The translations under genes were made by a program, and so were the position numbers. Below, one piece after another: positions 54,231 to 61,495 of a DNA stretch of 64,000 bases. The stretch's first letter is position 1. Each line of letters opens with the position of its first letter. The notes beneath the pieces are model-generated. The model did not search any database, was not told the origin of the DNA, and saw only the letters and a list, made by a program, of their open reading frames with translations. The DNA is taken from assembly GCF_000282575.1 (NCBI RefSeq), contig NZ_AKJA01000017.1:79213-143212 (forward strand), given 5' to 3'. The DNA is from Herbaspirillum sp. YR522 (GTDB lineage Bacteria > Pseudomonadota > Gammaproteobacteria > Burkholderiales > Burkholderiaceae_D).

Positions 54231-55418
54231 TCATGCCGCCGGCATGGCGAATTCGAACACGGTCTGCTGGTCGGTGGAGCGCACGTCGAGGCGTGCGCCG
54301 TGTGAGCGGGCGATTTCGGCCACGATGAACAGGCCCAGCCCCAGGCCGCGATGACGGTCGTCGCCGTTGCCACGCCAGAACGGCTTGAATAGCTGGTCCA
54401 GCTTATCGGCGGCGATAGCCGGCCCGCCATTGGATACTGCCAGGCGGAACTCACCGTCATGCCAGCCAGACTCAACCGTCACCGGCAAGCCGGCATCGCC
54501 ATGGGTCAGCGCATTCTTGAGCAGGTTGGACAGCACCTGCTCGATACGGCGTGGTTCGCAGCGCAAGGCGCCGGGGTTGTTGACATCGAGCCTGATGACG
54601 CTTTGCGGGTATGCCATGCGCAACTCACCGACCACCTGTTCGAAGCGTTGCGGCAAGTCGGTGCACAGTTCGATGGTGACGTGCATGCCGCTGCCCATGC
54701 GCCCACGGGCGAAATCGCTGACATCCTCCATCAGGGCATCGATCCGATCGGCGCTGCGGCGTATGCGCCGGACGATCGCGCGGGCGCTCTCCGGCAGTTC
54801 TTGCCGCAGCAGTGCCGAGGTGCCCAATACGATGGCAGTGAGGGGATTACGAACATCGTGCCCGAGGATCGCCACGAACTGCTCGCGCAGCTCGGCCGAT
54901 TCACGTTCTCCCAGCAGCGCATTGCGAGCGGCCAACAGCTCCGCCTCGCTATGCAGCTGGCGCGAAATCAGCTCGGCAAACAAGTTGAGCGTGGCAGTGA
55001 TACCCGAGGCGGACAATTGCAAGGGCCGGGGATCGAGCCCGCACAGCGTGCCGAAGTATTCGCCATCCGGCCGAAACAGCGGCACTGAAAAATAACTCTG
55101 GAACCCGTAGATACGGGGCGTATGGTGATCGCGATACTGCGCATCCTCGGCCACGTGATCGATCACGATTGCCGCCTGCGTATCCCTTACCTGCTCGCAC
55201 AGGGTGGTGGTGACATCGAGCTGGTCGCCGATCTTGAGTCCGAACGACAACTTGTCGAGCACGGCGCAGGTAGTCCACGAATTTGCGGTGACCCGCGCCA
55301 CACATACGAAACCCAGCCCGGTCATGGAAGCGACCGCCTCAAGAATGGTGGGTACGGCACTGATCTCCTGGATATTGCGGATATCGAGGCTGACGTCAGG
55401 AACGGGAATGGATGGCAT
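54231..55418 (-). CDS. GAF-domain sensor histidine kinase
   Basis: A 395-residue cytoplasmic two-component kinase. Residues ~20-150 form a GAF sensor domain (VARVTANSWTTCAV; FQSYFSVPLFRPDG; FGTLCGLDP). The phospho-acceptor is His187 in ILGHDVRNPL, followed by the HATPase_c domain with N box NLLKNALTHG, G boxes and GLGLGLFIVAEIARSHG. No membrane helix and no receiver domain are present, and no response regulator lies beside it, so its partner is unknown. The GAF layout resembles phytochrome- or bacteriophytochrome-related kinases, but no chromophore cysteine can be assigned. Confidence 0.87.
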   Translation of the reverse strand: MPSIPVPDVSLDIRNIQEISAVPTILEAVASMTGLGFVCVARVTANSWTTCAVLDKLSFGLKIGDQLDVTTTLCEQVRDTQAAIVIDHVAEDAQYRDHHTPRIYGFQSYFSVPLFRPDGEYFGTLCGLDPRPLQLSASGITATLNLFAELISRQLHSEAELLAARNALLGERESAELREQFVAILGHDVRNPLTAIVLGTSALLRQELPESARAIVRRIRRSADRIDALMEDVSDFARGRMGSGMHVTIELCTDLPQRFEQVVGELRMAYPQSVIRLDVNNPGALRCEPRRIEQVLSNLLKNALTHGDAGLPVTVESGWHDGEFRLAVSNGGPAIAADKLDQLFKPFWRGNGDDRHRGLGLGLFIVAEIARSHGARLDVRSTDQQTVFEFAMPAA

Positions 55419-56121
55419 GGAATCTAGGGCTGGCTCAACAACGACTATCGTAGCACCCCGCCGCGTTTTTCACCGGGAATCGCCCTACCCAGGTCGGACG
55501 CCATGCATGCTTTCATCCAGGCTTGACGCGGCTCACCTGTAGCAATAACAGGATCTCGGTATGCTCTTCATCGCCCTGTTGCGCATCCAGCCACCGCAGC
55601 AAGAACCCGAAGCCGCGCCGATTGGCCTGATGCCGGTTGCGTTGAAGCCCACCGATCATGATCAACTCGCCATCATCGACAGCACCGCCAGGCCAGCGGC
55701 GCCGACGCTCGACACCAAAACCGCCTTGGCCGCCTTCGATAGCTGGCAGCGGCGGACGCCGGAAGGTCTAACTGTTGGCGAGGCGCCGGGCAGGTCGGTC
55801 TTCATTTGTCGGCACTCCTTGTTTGCTTGGCCAGGACGGGAGGCGTCGTAAGCTAACAGAAGGTGCGGCGTCCGAACCCCGCTGAGGATTCTTTGGGAGG
55901 GTTATTGGTTGGTATCGAATTTATTGAATACCGCACCAGCTACTTCGGACGCTTCGCATCAATGCTGTCTCGAGTCCGCCGAAGTGCCGGCGACCTGCGG
56001 CAAGGTGGGCCCTAGGGGCGATGGTTGATCTTCGAACAATTTCTTCAACATTTCTCACGGATTGGCGGTTTCATGGAACCCCGACGCTACGATGCGTAAC
56101 GTTCAATCACCGGGGGAAAAA
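55419..56121. other. 703-bp region without an intact gene
   Basis: Between the kinase and the DUF2726 gene I find only a secretin-like remnant on the minus strand (55513-55710) and a 47-codon minus frame (55805 down to 55662, ATG with AGGAG nine bases before it) that overlaps it. A rightward 96-codon frame (55561-55851) has no ribosome site and is probably spurious. The rest (55852-56121) shows nothing. Confidence 0.45.
55513..55710 (-). pseudogene. Remnant of a secretin-like protein C-terminus
   Basis: On the minus strand this frame reads DDGELIMIGGLQRNRHQANR, then GFGFLLRWLDAQQGDEEHTEI, then LLLLQVSRVKPG and stop. The pattern 'dGel-iGGL ... GfpfL-lp ... E-LLLLqV' is that of the C-terminal secretin domain of type II/III secretion or pilus pores. 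Upstream the frame loses similarity and no start is present, so this looks like a decayed fragment. Similarity is by eye only. Confidence 0.35.
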
Positions 56122-56631
56122 ATGAAAACTCTACTCTTGCCTTTGCTGTTTCTATTGTTTGTGGGAGCTGTCCTCGCTGTCATGGCGGCAGCGAAAAAGA
56201 AGGCCGGCCTGAAAAGTGTTCCGACCAAAACGGACAGTCCCGCCAAAAAGCCGCCTCTAACCAACCGCGAGCAGGCGATGTACTTCAGGCTAGACGAAGT
56301 ATTAAAGGGGCATATCGTGTTGGCACAGGTAGCCTTCTCTGCCCTGCTGAAAACAAAAACACAAGCCGGCAGAAACAGATTCGACAGGAAGGTGGCCGAT
56401 TTTGTAATCCTCAATAAAGCATTCGAGGTAATTGCAGTGATCGAATTGGACGATGCGAGCCACAAGGGCCGGGAGAGAAAAGACGCCCAACGGCAGACGC
56501 TGCTCACGGATGCCGGATATCGCGTGGTCAGATACAGCCAGATACCGGACTCGGCGACGTTGCAAAAGGACTTCGGCATAACCGCTCGCGTCGCCCCCAG
56601 TACCTTGATGCAGATGCAGCCGATGACATAA
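56122..56631 (+). CDS. DUF2726 protein with N-terminal membrane anchor
   Basis: A 169-residue protein. ATG 56122 follows GGGGGA. Residues 3-24 form one hydrophobic helix, then a Lys/Pro-rich linker, then a DUF2726 domain. That domain has the PD-(D/E)xK-like arrangement VADFVILN followed by VIAVIELDDASH and a C-terminal RQTLLTDAGYRVVRYS. The Asp and Glu residues are where a nuclease active site would be. Whether it cuts nucleic acid is unknown. It lies alone, between the decayed secretin region and tRNA-Thr. Confidence 0.75.
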   Translation: MKTLLLPLLFLLFVGAVLAVMAAAKKKAGLKSVPTKTDSPAKKPPLTNREQAMYFRLDEVLKGHIVLAQVAFSALLKTKTQAGRNRFDRKVADFVILNKAFEVIAVIELDDASHKGRERKDAQRQTLLTDAGYRVVRYSQIPDSATLQKDFGITARVAPSTLMQMQPMT

Positions 56632-56992
56632 AACCACGCTTGCCAAGCGCATTGTGATATCGCGCGTTCCAGGCAATTCAGACTAAGGAACGGATTTGTT
56701 GATCCGGGTGGACATACTCAGAACAAGGCCAGGCAGGCTTATCTGTAAATTGCATATTGCTATTAATTATCAACAATTGATAGGTAAAAACTTAAACATG
56801 TGATCTGTAAATATGGCTGCCAAGGTTGGGAGCGTGCCTTAAAAACTTGATCGCTGTAAGAAAACGGAACGACGACAAAACTAAGGCATCGCCTGAAAGA
56901 TCGCAGAGGAAGCGGGCGTGCCATCAAGTGAACCACTTACAACTCTTGCTCTGGAAGAAGAAAAAAGAAAGCGCTATAATTCCGCTCCTTCA
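56632..56992. other. AT-rich region upstream of tRNA-Thr
   Basis: These 361 bp carry no gene with a ribosome site. The middle is AT-rich (around 56750-56810). The only feature I can name is the tRNA promoter at the right end. Confidence 0.5.
56975..56980 (+). promoter_or_regulatory. TATAAT -10 box of the tRNA-Thr gene
   Basis: A consensus TATAAT lies 13 bases before the first base of the mature tRNA. Confidence 0.7.
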
Positions 56993-57068
<76 letters not shown>

Positions 57069-57304
57069 GTACCGGAGCGGCTTGCAGCGATGCAGGCCGC
57101 TTTTTACTTTATGCGCTGGGGCCAATTTGGGGCCAATTGGAATGAGTGAGGGGACCTATTTCCCGCCCGCTTACCATGATGATGCATTGGTCTGCTCTCC
57201 TATGAGTGCATACGTATGCACTAAGAAGTTACGCCAAAACATACGCCGTAGTGGTGGCGGAGTATCGGATAGCAACTTGGAATACACTGATTCATAGCTC
57301 AGCG

Positions 57305-58189
57305 ATGAAACCATCTATTTTGCTCGGAGCGCCCGAAAGGGAAGAACGGCGCCGAATTACAGTCCGCACCAGGCGCCCCTATCCCATCTTCCTTTACAAA
57401 TACCGACCGCAGATAGACAAATGGGTAGAAAAGACCCTGCTTGACTCAGAGATTTTTTTGTCATCGCGTTCGCAGTTCAACGATCCCATGGATATCGTAT
57501 ATCAGGTTACTCCTGCCGCGACCGACGAAATTCGATGGAAACGATACGCAGAACTCGTCAAATCCCAAGGCGGTACATATGAAGACCTACGGACATTATG
57601 GCGCGCTGCGGGCACCCCGGATTCCGAGATCGCAAGCCAGCGCAGAGTTCTTGACCAGATCATAGATACCACCGGCATCCACTCCTTATCAGAGACAGCG
57701 CGGAGTATGCTGATGTGGTCACACTATGCCGACGATCACAAGGGCATCTGTCTTCAGTTTTATTTACCCGCCGGGTTCGAGGCCGTACAGGGACTCTTTC
57801 CTGTGGAATATGGTGATGAGATGAAGACGTTGGAATATCGAAATCCAGAAACTAATCATCTAGCACCTTTTAAATTCAAATCTCAAGAGTGGAAGTACGA
57901 ACAGGAATGGCGCATCCTTAGACCGATGCAAGCGAAGACCTCGTTAAGTCTTCCTCACGCTATGCTCAAAGGAATTATTTTCGGAAGCCGCTGCCCACTT
58001 TCGGTAAAGCAGCACGCGGTGAAAATTAACGAGCAGCGCATTGAAAAGGGAATGCATCCGTTGTACATGATGCAAACACAGCTTTCGCAGCACTACTACC
58101 ATATAGGAATTTCATCGATTGACTCGACGCTACCGGCTGGTTGGCGTGGGCGCCGTACAACGCGAAGTCCTCTCGGATTTCGCGAATAA
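57305..58189 (+). CDS. DUF2971 domain protein
   Basis: A 294-residue protein whose core fits the DUF2971 family: LYKYRP near residue 30, FNDPMDI, an MLMWSHYADDHKGICLQF segment (shown by WSHYADDHKGICLQF), FPVEYGDE and a KYEQEWRI motif. Members are scattered through phages and genomic islands and have no proven activity; some are suspected of defence roles. I start it at ATG 57305; the frame is open upstream and no ribosome site decides. It lies between tRNA-Thr and the phage genes, with lower GC than the core genome. Confidence 0.65.
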   Translation: MKPSILLGAPEREERRRITVRTRRPYPIFLYKYRPQIDKWVEKTLLDSEIFLSSRSQFNDPMDIVYQVTPAATDEIRWKRYAELVKSQGGTYEDLRTLWRAAGTPDSEIASQRRVLDQIIDTTGIHSLSETARSMLMWSHYADDHKGICLQFYLPAGFEAVQGLFPVEYGDEMKTLEYRNPETNHLAPFKFKSQEWKYEQEWRILRPMQAKTSLSLPHAMLKGIIFGSRCPLSVKQHAVKINEQRIEKGMHPLYMMQTQLSQHYYHIGISSIDSTLPAGWRGRRTTRSPLGFRE

Positions 58190-58195
58190 ACGCCG

Positions 58196-58288
58196 CTAGG
58201 GACGCTGCAATTTACTGGCGTATCCTTTCTCCGCCGGCCACGCTTTCATCAGTTCAGCTGGATAGAGATTCAGCGTCGATCTACCACC
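58196..58288 (-). pseudogene. Short C-terminal fragment, possibly SRAP (YedK)-like
   Basis: About 30 codons without a start end at TAG 58196-58198 and include LYPAELMKAWPAEKGYASK. The phrase PAELMKAWP recalls the C-terminus of SOS response-associated peptidases. The frame is closed upstream by a stop at once. This is pattern memory on a short stretch and may be wrong. Confidence 0.25.
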
Positions 58289-58366
58289 TCAGGTGGCTGC
58301 CTTAAACCCGTCATTTTAAAAATATGAAGCACGGAGCACCTCAGGCAGCACGCGCGGCCGACGAGC

Positions 58367-58594
58367 TCATGGGCTCCGCGTAGCTTTGGCTATCTGGCCA
58401 GCCGCATCGAGAATCAGCTTAGCCTCGCTAATCCCCAGGGACAGCGCCTGCTCCGGCCCCTTGCAGATTTTCCAAGCAGGTCTAGCTTGGATCTGGTCAT
58501 CGACGCTAATTCGCCAGAGCCACCCGTCGGCAAACAGGGGTTGGACGGTCTCGACCCTGACATCGTGATTTTGATATGAAAACCGCTCTTCCAT
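58367..58594 (-). CDS. Hypothetical 75-residue protein
   Basis: Not recognised. The start ATG 58594 has an excellent ribosome site (AGGAGGA). The small soluble protein has mixed strands and helices (VRVETVQPLFADGWLWRISV, then GISEAKLILDAAGQIA). Similar-sized orphan genes are common at prophage ends. It is divergent from the 107-residue gene at 58667. Confidence 0.6.
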   Translation of the reverse strand: MEERFSYQNHDVRVETVQPLFADGWLWRISVDDQIQARPAWKICKGPEQALSLGISEAKLILDAAGQIAKATRSP

Positions 58595-58666
58595 CCGTCC
58601 TCCTTTTTATTCCGACGCTACAATGGGTCAAATAGGAATTTTTCGATAGATTTACGAAGGATATCG

Positions 58667-58990
58667 ATGAAAGATGAGCTCAACAGCGCTCTCATGCTTA
58701 TTCAGGAGCAAGGACATCAGATCGCGCAGCTTGCCCAGATGATCGAGTGGAATGTCGCGGTCCGAGAAGCGCACGATACCCTCATCCAAAGTTTGATGCC
58801 TCTTGTGAAAGACAATCCCGAGTTCAAGCGCACCCTGGAGATGTCCTATCAAGCTCGTCTCGGGTACCACCTTCGACAAGATGTCAGTAATTCATTTATC
58901 CAGAATTACTCGGCATGCGTCAACGCTCTGCTCCCAAAGAGTCTTCGCTTTGACGAAGTCACACCTCAGATGCCAACCGGCAAAAAATAG
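58667..58990 (+). CDS. Hypothetical 107-residue helical protein
   Basis: Not recognised. AAGGA lies seven bases before ATG 58667. The protein is mostly alpha-helical, with a coiled-coil-like N-terminus (LMLIQEQGHQIAQLAQMIEW), and has no membrane segment. A strong stem-loop without a T run follows (59001-59012 with 59016-59027). It lies in the orphan zone next to the prophage. Confidence 0.6.
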   Translation: MKDELNSALMLIQEQGHQIAQLAQMIEWNVAVREAHDTLIQSLMPLVKDNPEFKRTLEMSYQARLGYHLRQDVSNSFIQNYSACVNALLPKSLRFDEVTPQMPTGKK

Positions 58991-59349
58991 TGCGGGTATC
59001 CAGCAGGGCGTGTCGCACGCCCTGCTGTCACCGCGTTGGCCCGTCGGGCTCTATGCCCCTCCCTCCCCGCATGTATTCGATAGCGCTTCGTTCTTGCAGT
59101 GCAAAAGAACAGCCCCCGGTCCCTAATGCGCTTGGGGGGAAGACCGAGGGCTTGATGCTCCGATGACCTTGGAGCGAAAGGGCCGGTAAAACTTGGGGGG
59201 CCGGCAAGTTCAATATAGCAGAGGTTTAACTGACGTCAAGGATGGGAAAGCGACTTTGAAATTTTCGTAAGTCGTGTGTTGCGCATTTCACTCATTTTTC
59301 GCACATGGCATGCCTTTTCGGATCTCAAGGAATTGCCATTTACTCACGA
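58991..59349. other. Gene-free 359-bp region with several hairpins
   Basis: It holds a 12-bp perfect stem with a three-base loop (59001-59027) and a run of hairpins at 59111-59210. A 61-codon minus frame (59028-59213) has no ribosome site and seems spurious. Confidence 0.5.
59111..59210. ncRNA. Candidate structured RNA element (three consecutive hairpins)
   Basis: Hairpin 1 pairs 59111-59121 with 59142-59152 (one mismatch). Hairpin 2 pairs GCTCC 59157-59161 with GGAGC 59171-59175. Hairpin 3 pairs GCCGG 59182-59186 with CCGGC 59201-59205. CTTGGGGGG occurs in the loops of hairpins 1 and 3. A competing stem (AACTTG 59190-59195 with CAAGTT 59205-59210) excludes hairpin 3. The strand is unknown. 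No known RNA family is recognised. Confidence 0.35.
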
Positions 59350-59676
59350 TCATCGATCAAAGTCCTGCGGGCGCCGGATCTTAGGTACTCCGATCGTCTC
59401 CTGGCGGCGCGCTTCTACCCAATATGCCTTTCGCTTCAGAATTGGCGGCTCCCTGTCCAATATGGCGCGAAGCTCGTTGAGCTTGGCCACTGACCTGTCA
59501 CCATAGGCGGAGCCCACCAACGAAAGCACCTGATTTGTGGTGAGCAGCACCCAGTGCAGCCGCGAAATTTCGCGCAGCAAGGCCAGCGACTCTTTGTCAC
59601 CATTGGCCATCGCGCGATCACGCGCGGCCGTTAAGTACTCCATCGACAATGGCTTCCAACTGCACCGCCCCGTCAT
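59350..59676 (-). CDS. SOS-regulated hypothetical protein
   Basis: Not recognised. The 108-residue protein starts at ATG 59676 with a GAGG site six bases upstream. It is basic and mostly helical (LTAARDRAMANGDKESLALL; REISRLHWVLLTTNQVLSLV), with a Pro/Arg-rich C-terminus (PKIRRPQDFDR). Its promoter region carries a near-perfect LexA box only 16 bp upstream of the start, so it should be induced by DNA damage. The position at the end of the prophage lysis genes suggests a phage induction or host-takeover factor, but that is a guess. Confidence 0.65.
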   Translation of the reverse strand: MTGRCSWKPLSMEYLTAARDRAMANGDKESLALLREISRLHWVLLTTNQVLSLVGSAYGDRSVAKLNELRAILDREPPILKRKAYWVEARRQETIGVPKIRRPQDFDR

Positions 59677-59691
59677 TTCACCCTCACCAAA

Positions 59692-59711
59692 TACTGTATT
59701 TATATACAGTA
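59692..59711. promoter_or_regulatory. LexA (SOS) box
   Basis: TACTGTATTTATATACAGTA differs at one position from the E. coli LexA consensus and contains CTGT-N8-ACAG, the form used in betaproteobacteria. It ends 16 bp before the start of the 108-residue gene. Confidence 0.85.
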
Positions 59712-59767
59712 TTCATATCGGGGCATTTTTGGAAGGGTCTTTGTGGTGCCGGCACGCAACCATAAAA

Positions 59768-59815
59768 AGAAAAAATCCCTCGACTCACATGACGAGAATC
59801 ATGGAATCGAGGGAT
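59768..59815 (-). terminator. Terminator of the phage lysis/tail operon
   Basis: ATCCCTCGA (59775-59783) pairs with TCGAGGGAT (59807-59815). The loop contains a second small palindrome (CATGA...TCATG). On the minus strand the stem is followed by a T run (59768-59774 are A-rich on plus). Confidence 0.75.
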
Positions 59816-59833
59816 AGGAATATTGCCGCATTA

Positions 59834-60073
59834 CTATTTCTTGCCAGTGGGTTTCCAGCCACATAAGCGCGCGCCGGTAACGTTGTGAGCGAGGATCGCA
59901 TCGGCGGTGCCATCCGTCAGAACGTCGGCCTTGCTCACGTAGATGGGCTTGGCCCAGGCGCAACCGTTGTCGACGATGACCGGGGAAGCGTCGGGCTTAG
60001 TCCCGGCTCCAGTTGTCGCGCAACTTACCAGCAGAATCGCCAGCGGGAGCGACAGCAATAGTGCTTTCGACAT
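59834..60073 (-). CDS. Outer-membrane spanin Rz1 (o-spanin lipoprotein)
   Basis: A 79-residue lipoprotein that completes phage lysis by bridging to the inner-membrane spanin and fusing the two membranes. The signal MSKALLLSLPLAILLVSC ends in a lipobox with Cys18; the mature part is about 61 residues. AAGGAGA lies seven bases before ATG 60073. Its first 77 bp overlap the end of the Rz-like gene in another frame, the classical nested arrangement. The only Pro-rich stretch is short, unlike lambda Rz1. Confidence 0.8.
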   Translation of the reverse strand: MSKALLLSLPLAILLVSCATTGAGTKPDASPVIVDNGCAWAKPIYVSKADVLTDGTADAILAHNVTGARLCGWKPTGKK

Positions 60074-60269
60074 CAGTTCTCTCCTTGGCGGCGGCCGCGC
60101 CCGACTGGGCAGCGGCGGCCTGTTTTTCAGCATCCTGCTTCTTCACCTCGGCGACCTCCTGCTTGGCCTGTGCCTTGGTTTTTTCCGCGCTCTGCTTGAA
60201 GATGATCGCCAGGACGGCGCCGCCGGCGGCCAGTAGGTATGGCCATACCTTGAGGATGAGATCGATCAT
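59997..60269 (-). CDS. Inner-membrane spanin Rz-like protein (i-spanin)
   Basis: A 90-residue protein with one N-terminal membrane helix (VWPYLLAAGGAVLAIIF), then a Lys/Glu/Ala-rich coiled coil (SAEKTKAQAKQEVAEVKK). This is the i-spanin pattern: anchored in the inner membrane, spanning the periplasm and pairing with Rz1. It overlaps the DUF5675 gene by four bases upstream and contains the Rz1 start downstream. Confidence 0.8.
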   Translation of the reverse strand: MIDLILKVWPYLLAAGGAVLAIIFKQSAEKTKAQAKQEVAEVKKQDAEKQAAAAQSGAAAAKERTDVESTIAVAPAGDSAGKLRDNWSRD

Positions 60270-60667
60270 GGCGCCGGCCTTATCTCGATTGTGATGGGCT
60301 CCCTGGTCGCCTGCAGCTTGGCGAATAGCCGGTCAAATGCCACCCTGCTCTGGCCTAACCAGCCCGCCGAGGGCGAATCACCGACCAAGATGCAGCCGTC
60401 GGTGTCGGCCGCCTTGTTGCCGGTGTGGATCCGGATCCCCTCGAAGCCTGGCACGTTGAGCAGCAGCGGCAGCAAGCGCTTGAAGCGCGGCGACATGGTC
60501 ACCACCACCTGATAGGTGCCCGCCGGAATGGCGGTCTGGCCGTACACCTTGACGCCGGGCCGGCGGACGAAGTCCTCCAGCGTGAAGCACTCGAACCTGC
60601 CATCGACGAAGAGCTGGCCAGGCGTGCTGTCTTTTTCACCCGCGCCGCGCTGAAGAAGTAATTTCAA
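60266..60667 (-). CDS. DUF5675 family phage protein, likely lysis cassette
   Basis: A 133-residue protein of the DUF5675 family, common in phage lysis modules. TTG 60667 is the start, with AAGGAG eight bases upstream; a longer frame lacks a ribosome site. Conserved parts are FTLEDFVR, AIPAGTYQVVV and IRIHTGNKAADTDGCILVG, which resemble the catalytic region of L,D-transpeptidase-like folds; a cysteine (DGCILVG) and a histidine (RIHTGN) are present. It lies between the holin-like gene and the spanins, where an endolysin normally sits. Whether it cuts peptidoglycan is not established. Confidence 0.75.
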   Translation of the reverse strand: MKLLLQRGAGEKDSTPGQLFVDGRFECFTLEDFVRRPGVKVYGQTAIPAGTYQVVVTMSPRFKRLLPLLLNVPGFEGIRIHTGNKAADTDGCILVGDSPSAGWLGQSRVAFDRLFAKLQATREPITIEIRPAP

Positions 60668-60888
60668 GATTCGCACTCCTTTTCGGGCTGCTTGAGATAC
60701 GCGGCACCGCAGACGCACACCAGGATCACACCGGCCACGATTTGCGCTATCCACGCCGGCACCGCGCCAACCAGGCCAGCGGTCGTCAGTGCAGCCCAGC
60801 CTGCCATCGCCGCCGCGCCGACCTTTGCCAAGCGCACGCTCCATCGCCGATGAATGGCGTCCTTGTCTTCCACAAATTGAAATTTCAT
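60664..60888 (-). CDS. Putative holin
   Basis: A 74-residue protein with a charged N-terminus and two hydrophobic segments (VGAAAMAGWAALTTAGLVGAV, shown by AAMAGWAALTTAGLVG, and IAQIVAGVILVCVCGAAYL), ending in a charged tail, as expected of a class II holin. Start ATG 60888 has GGAGG seven bases upstream and overlaps the stop of the preceding gene (ATGA). The position just before the DUF5675 protein and spanins supports the call. Confidence 0.7.
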   Translation of the reverse strand: MKFQFVEDKDAIHRRWSVRLAKVGAAAMAGWAALTTAGLVGAVPAWIAQIVAGVILVCVCGAAYLKQPEKECES

Positions 60889-61229
60889 TTTGACCACCTC
60901 CCTAGTTCCGGCCGCTTGCTGGCGCTGCTGTCGCGCAAGTAGCGCAGGATCTCTTTGACGTCGCCGGCCACGCCGGTGACCTGCTCTTGCACGGTTCGAA
61001 CCTGCTCTTTCGCATCTACGCGCTGTTGCTGCTGCTCGCGCTCGATACGTGCCATGCGCTCGTCCTGGGCGACCTCACGGTTTTCCAGCTTGCTGATACG
61101 CTCGACTGTGTCGAGCCAGTTTTTCGAACCGCTCAACAGGCAGCCGGCCAGAAAGATGGCAATCCCCTGAGCGCTCAGGATCGTGTCCCACCAGCGGCGA
61201 CGGCGCCCTTCCTCGATGTCTTCCGACAT
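60885..61229 (-). CDS. Phage membrane protein with coiled coil, lysis region
   Basis: A 114-residue protein. A basic start (EEGRRRRWW) leads into a hydrophobic segment (ILSAQGIAIFLAGCLLSG), then a long charged coiled coil (RISKLENREVAQDERMARIE; REQQQQRVDAKEQVRTVQEQ). Such proteins occur near holins in phage lysis modules. The exact role (second holin, antiholin or spanin-like) is open. GGGGGA precedes ATG 61229; its stop overlaps the holin start. Confidence 0.7.
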   Translation of the reverse strand: MSEDIEEGRRRRWWDTILSAQGIAIFLAGCLLSGSKNWLDTVERISKLENREVAQDERMARIEREQQQQRVDAKEQVRTVQEQVTGVAGDVKEILRYLRDSSASKRPELGRWSK

Positions 61230-61241
61230 TCATCCCCCAAT

Positions 61242-61265
61242 AAAAAAAGCCCGCTCTTGGCGGGC
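61242..61265 (-). terminator. Terminator after the tail fibre genes
   Basis: Six-base GC stem (61249-61254 with 61260-61265, loop TCTTG) with seven A on the plus side (61242-61248), that is, a T run for leftward transcription. It separates the tail genes from the lysis genes. Confidence 0.8.
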
Positions 61266-61273
61266 AAACACGA

Positions 61274-61483
61274 TTAAGGCTGGGCTGGGATCTCGCGCAG
61301 TTCCCAGCCCCCATCGGCCCAGAAAGGCCAACGGCCGTCGACACGCTGTGGAGGGGCGATTCGAGTAGAGCTGATTGGCTCGATAAAAACGCTAGGTTCA
61401 AGCGGGCTTTCCTGCGCCTCATATGGGTAGAGAAAAGCTCCGTTTGCTTCATCGAAAATATAGACCGTGATATAGCGAGTCAT
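61274..61483 (-). CDS. Small tail fibre-associated protein
   Basis: A 69-residue protein starting at ATG 61483, 12 bp after the tail collar protein. It begins with aromatic-rich beta strands (YITVYIFDEANGAFLYPYEA) and has ESPLEPSVFIEP and RWPFWADGGWELRE, the composition of the short proteins that follow tail fibre genes in many myoviruses (fibre assembly or fibre-cap proteins). Exact role unknown. Confidence 0.65.
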   Translation of the reverse strand: MTRYITVYIFDEANGAFLYPYEAQESPLEPSVFIEPISSTRIAPPQRVDGRWPFWADGGWELREIPAQP

Positions 61484-61495
61484 AGTCAACCCCAA

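Noticed and set aside
55561..55851. 96-codon plus-strand frame
   Set aside because: No ribosome site and no recognisable features; it lies opposite the secretin-like remnant.
57118..57138. Direct repeat GGGGCCAATT as a phage attachment core
   Set aside because: Two copies one base apart are not an attL/attR pair. The partner site would be outside the window, and there is no integrase here to support it.
59028..59213. 61-codon minus-strand frame over the hairpin region
   Set aside because: No ribosome site, an odd composition, and it coincides with strong RNA-like palindromes.
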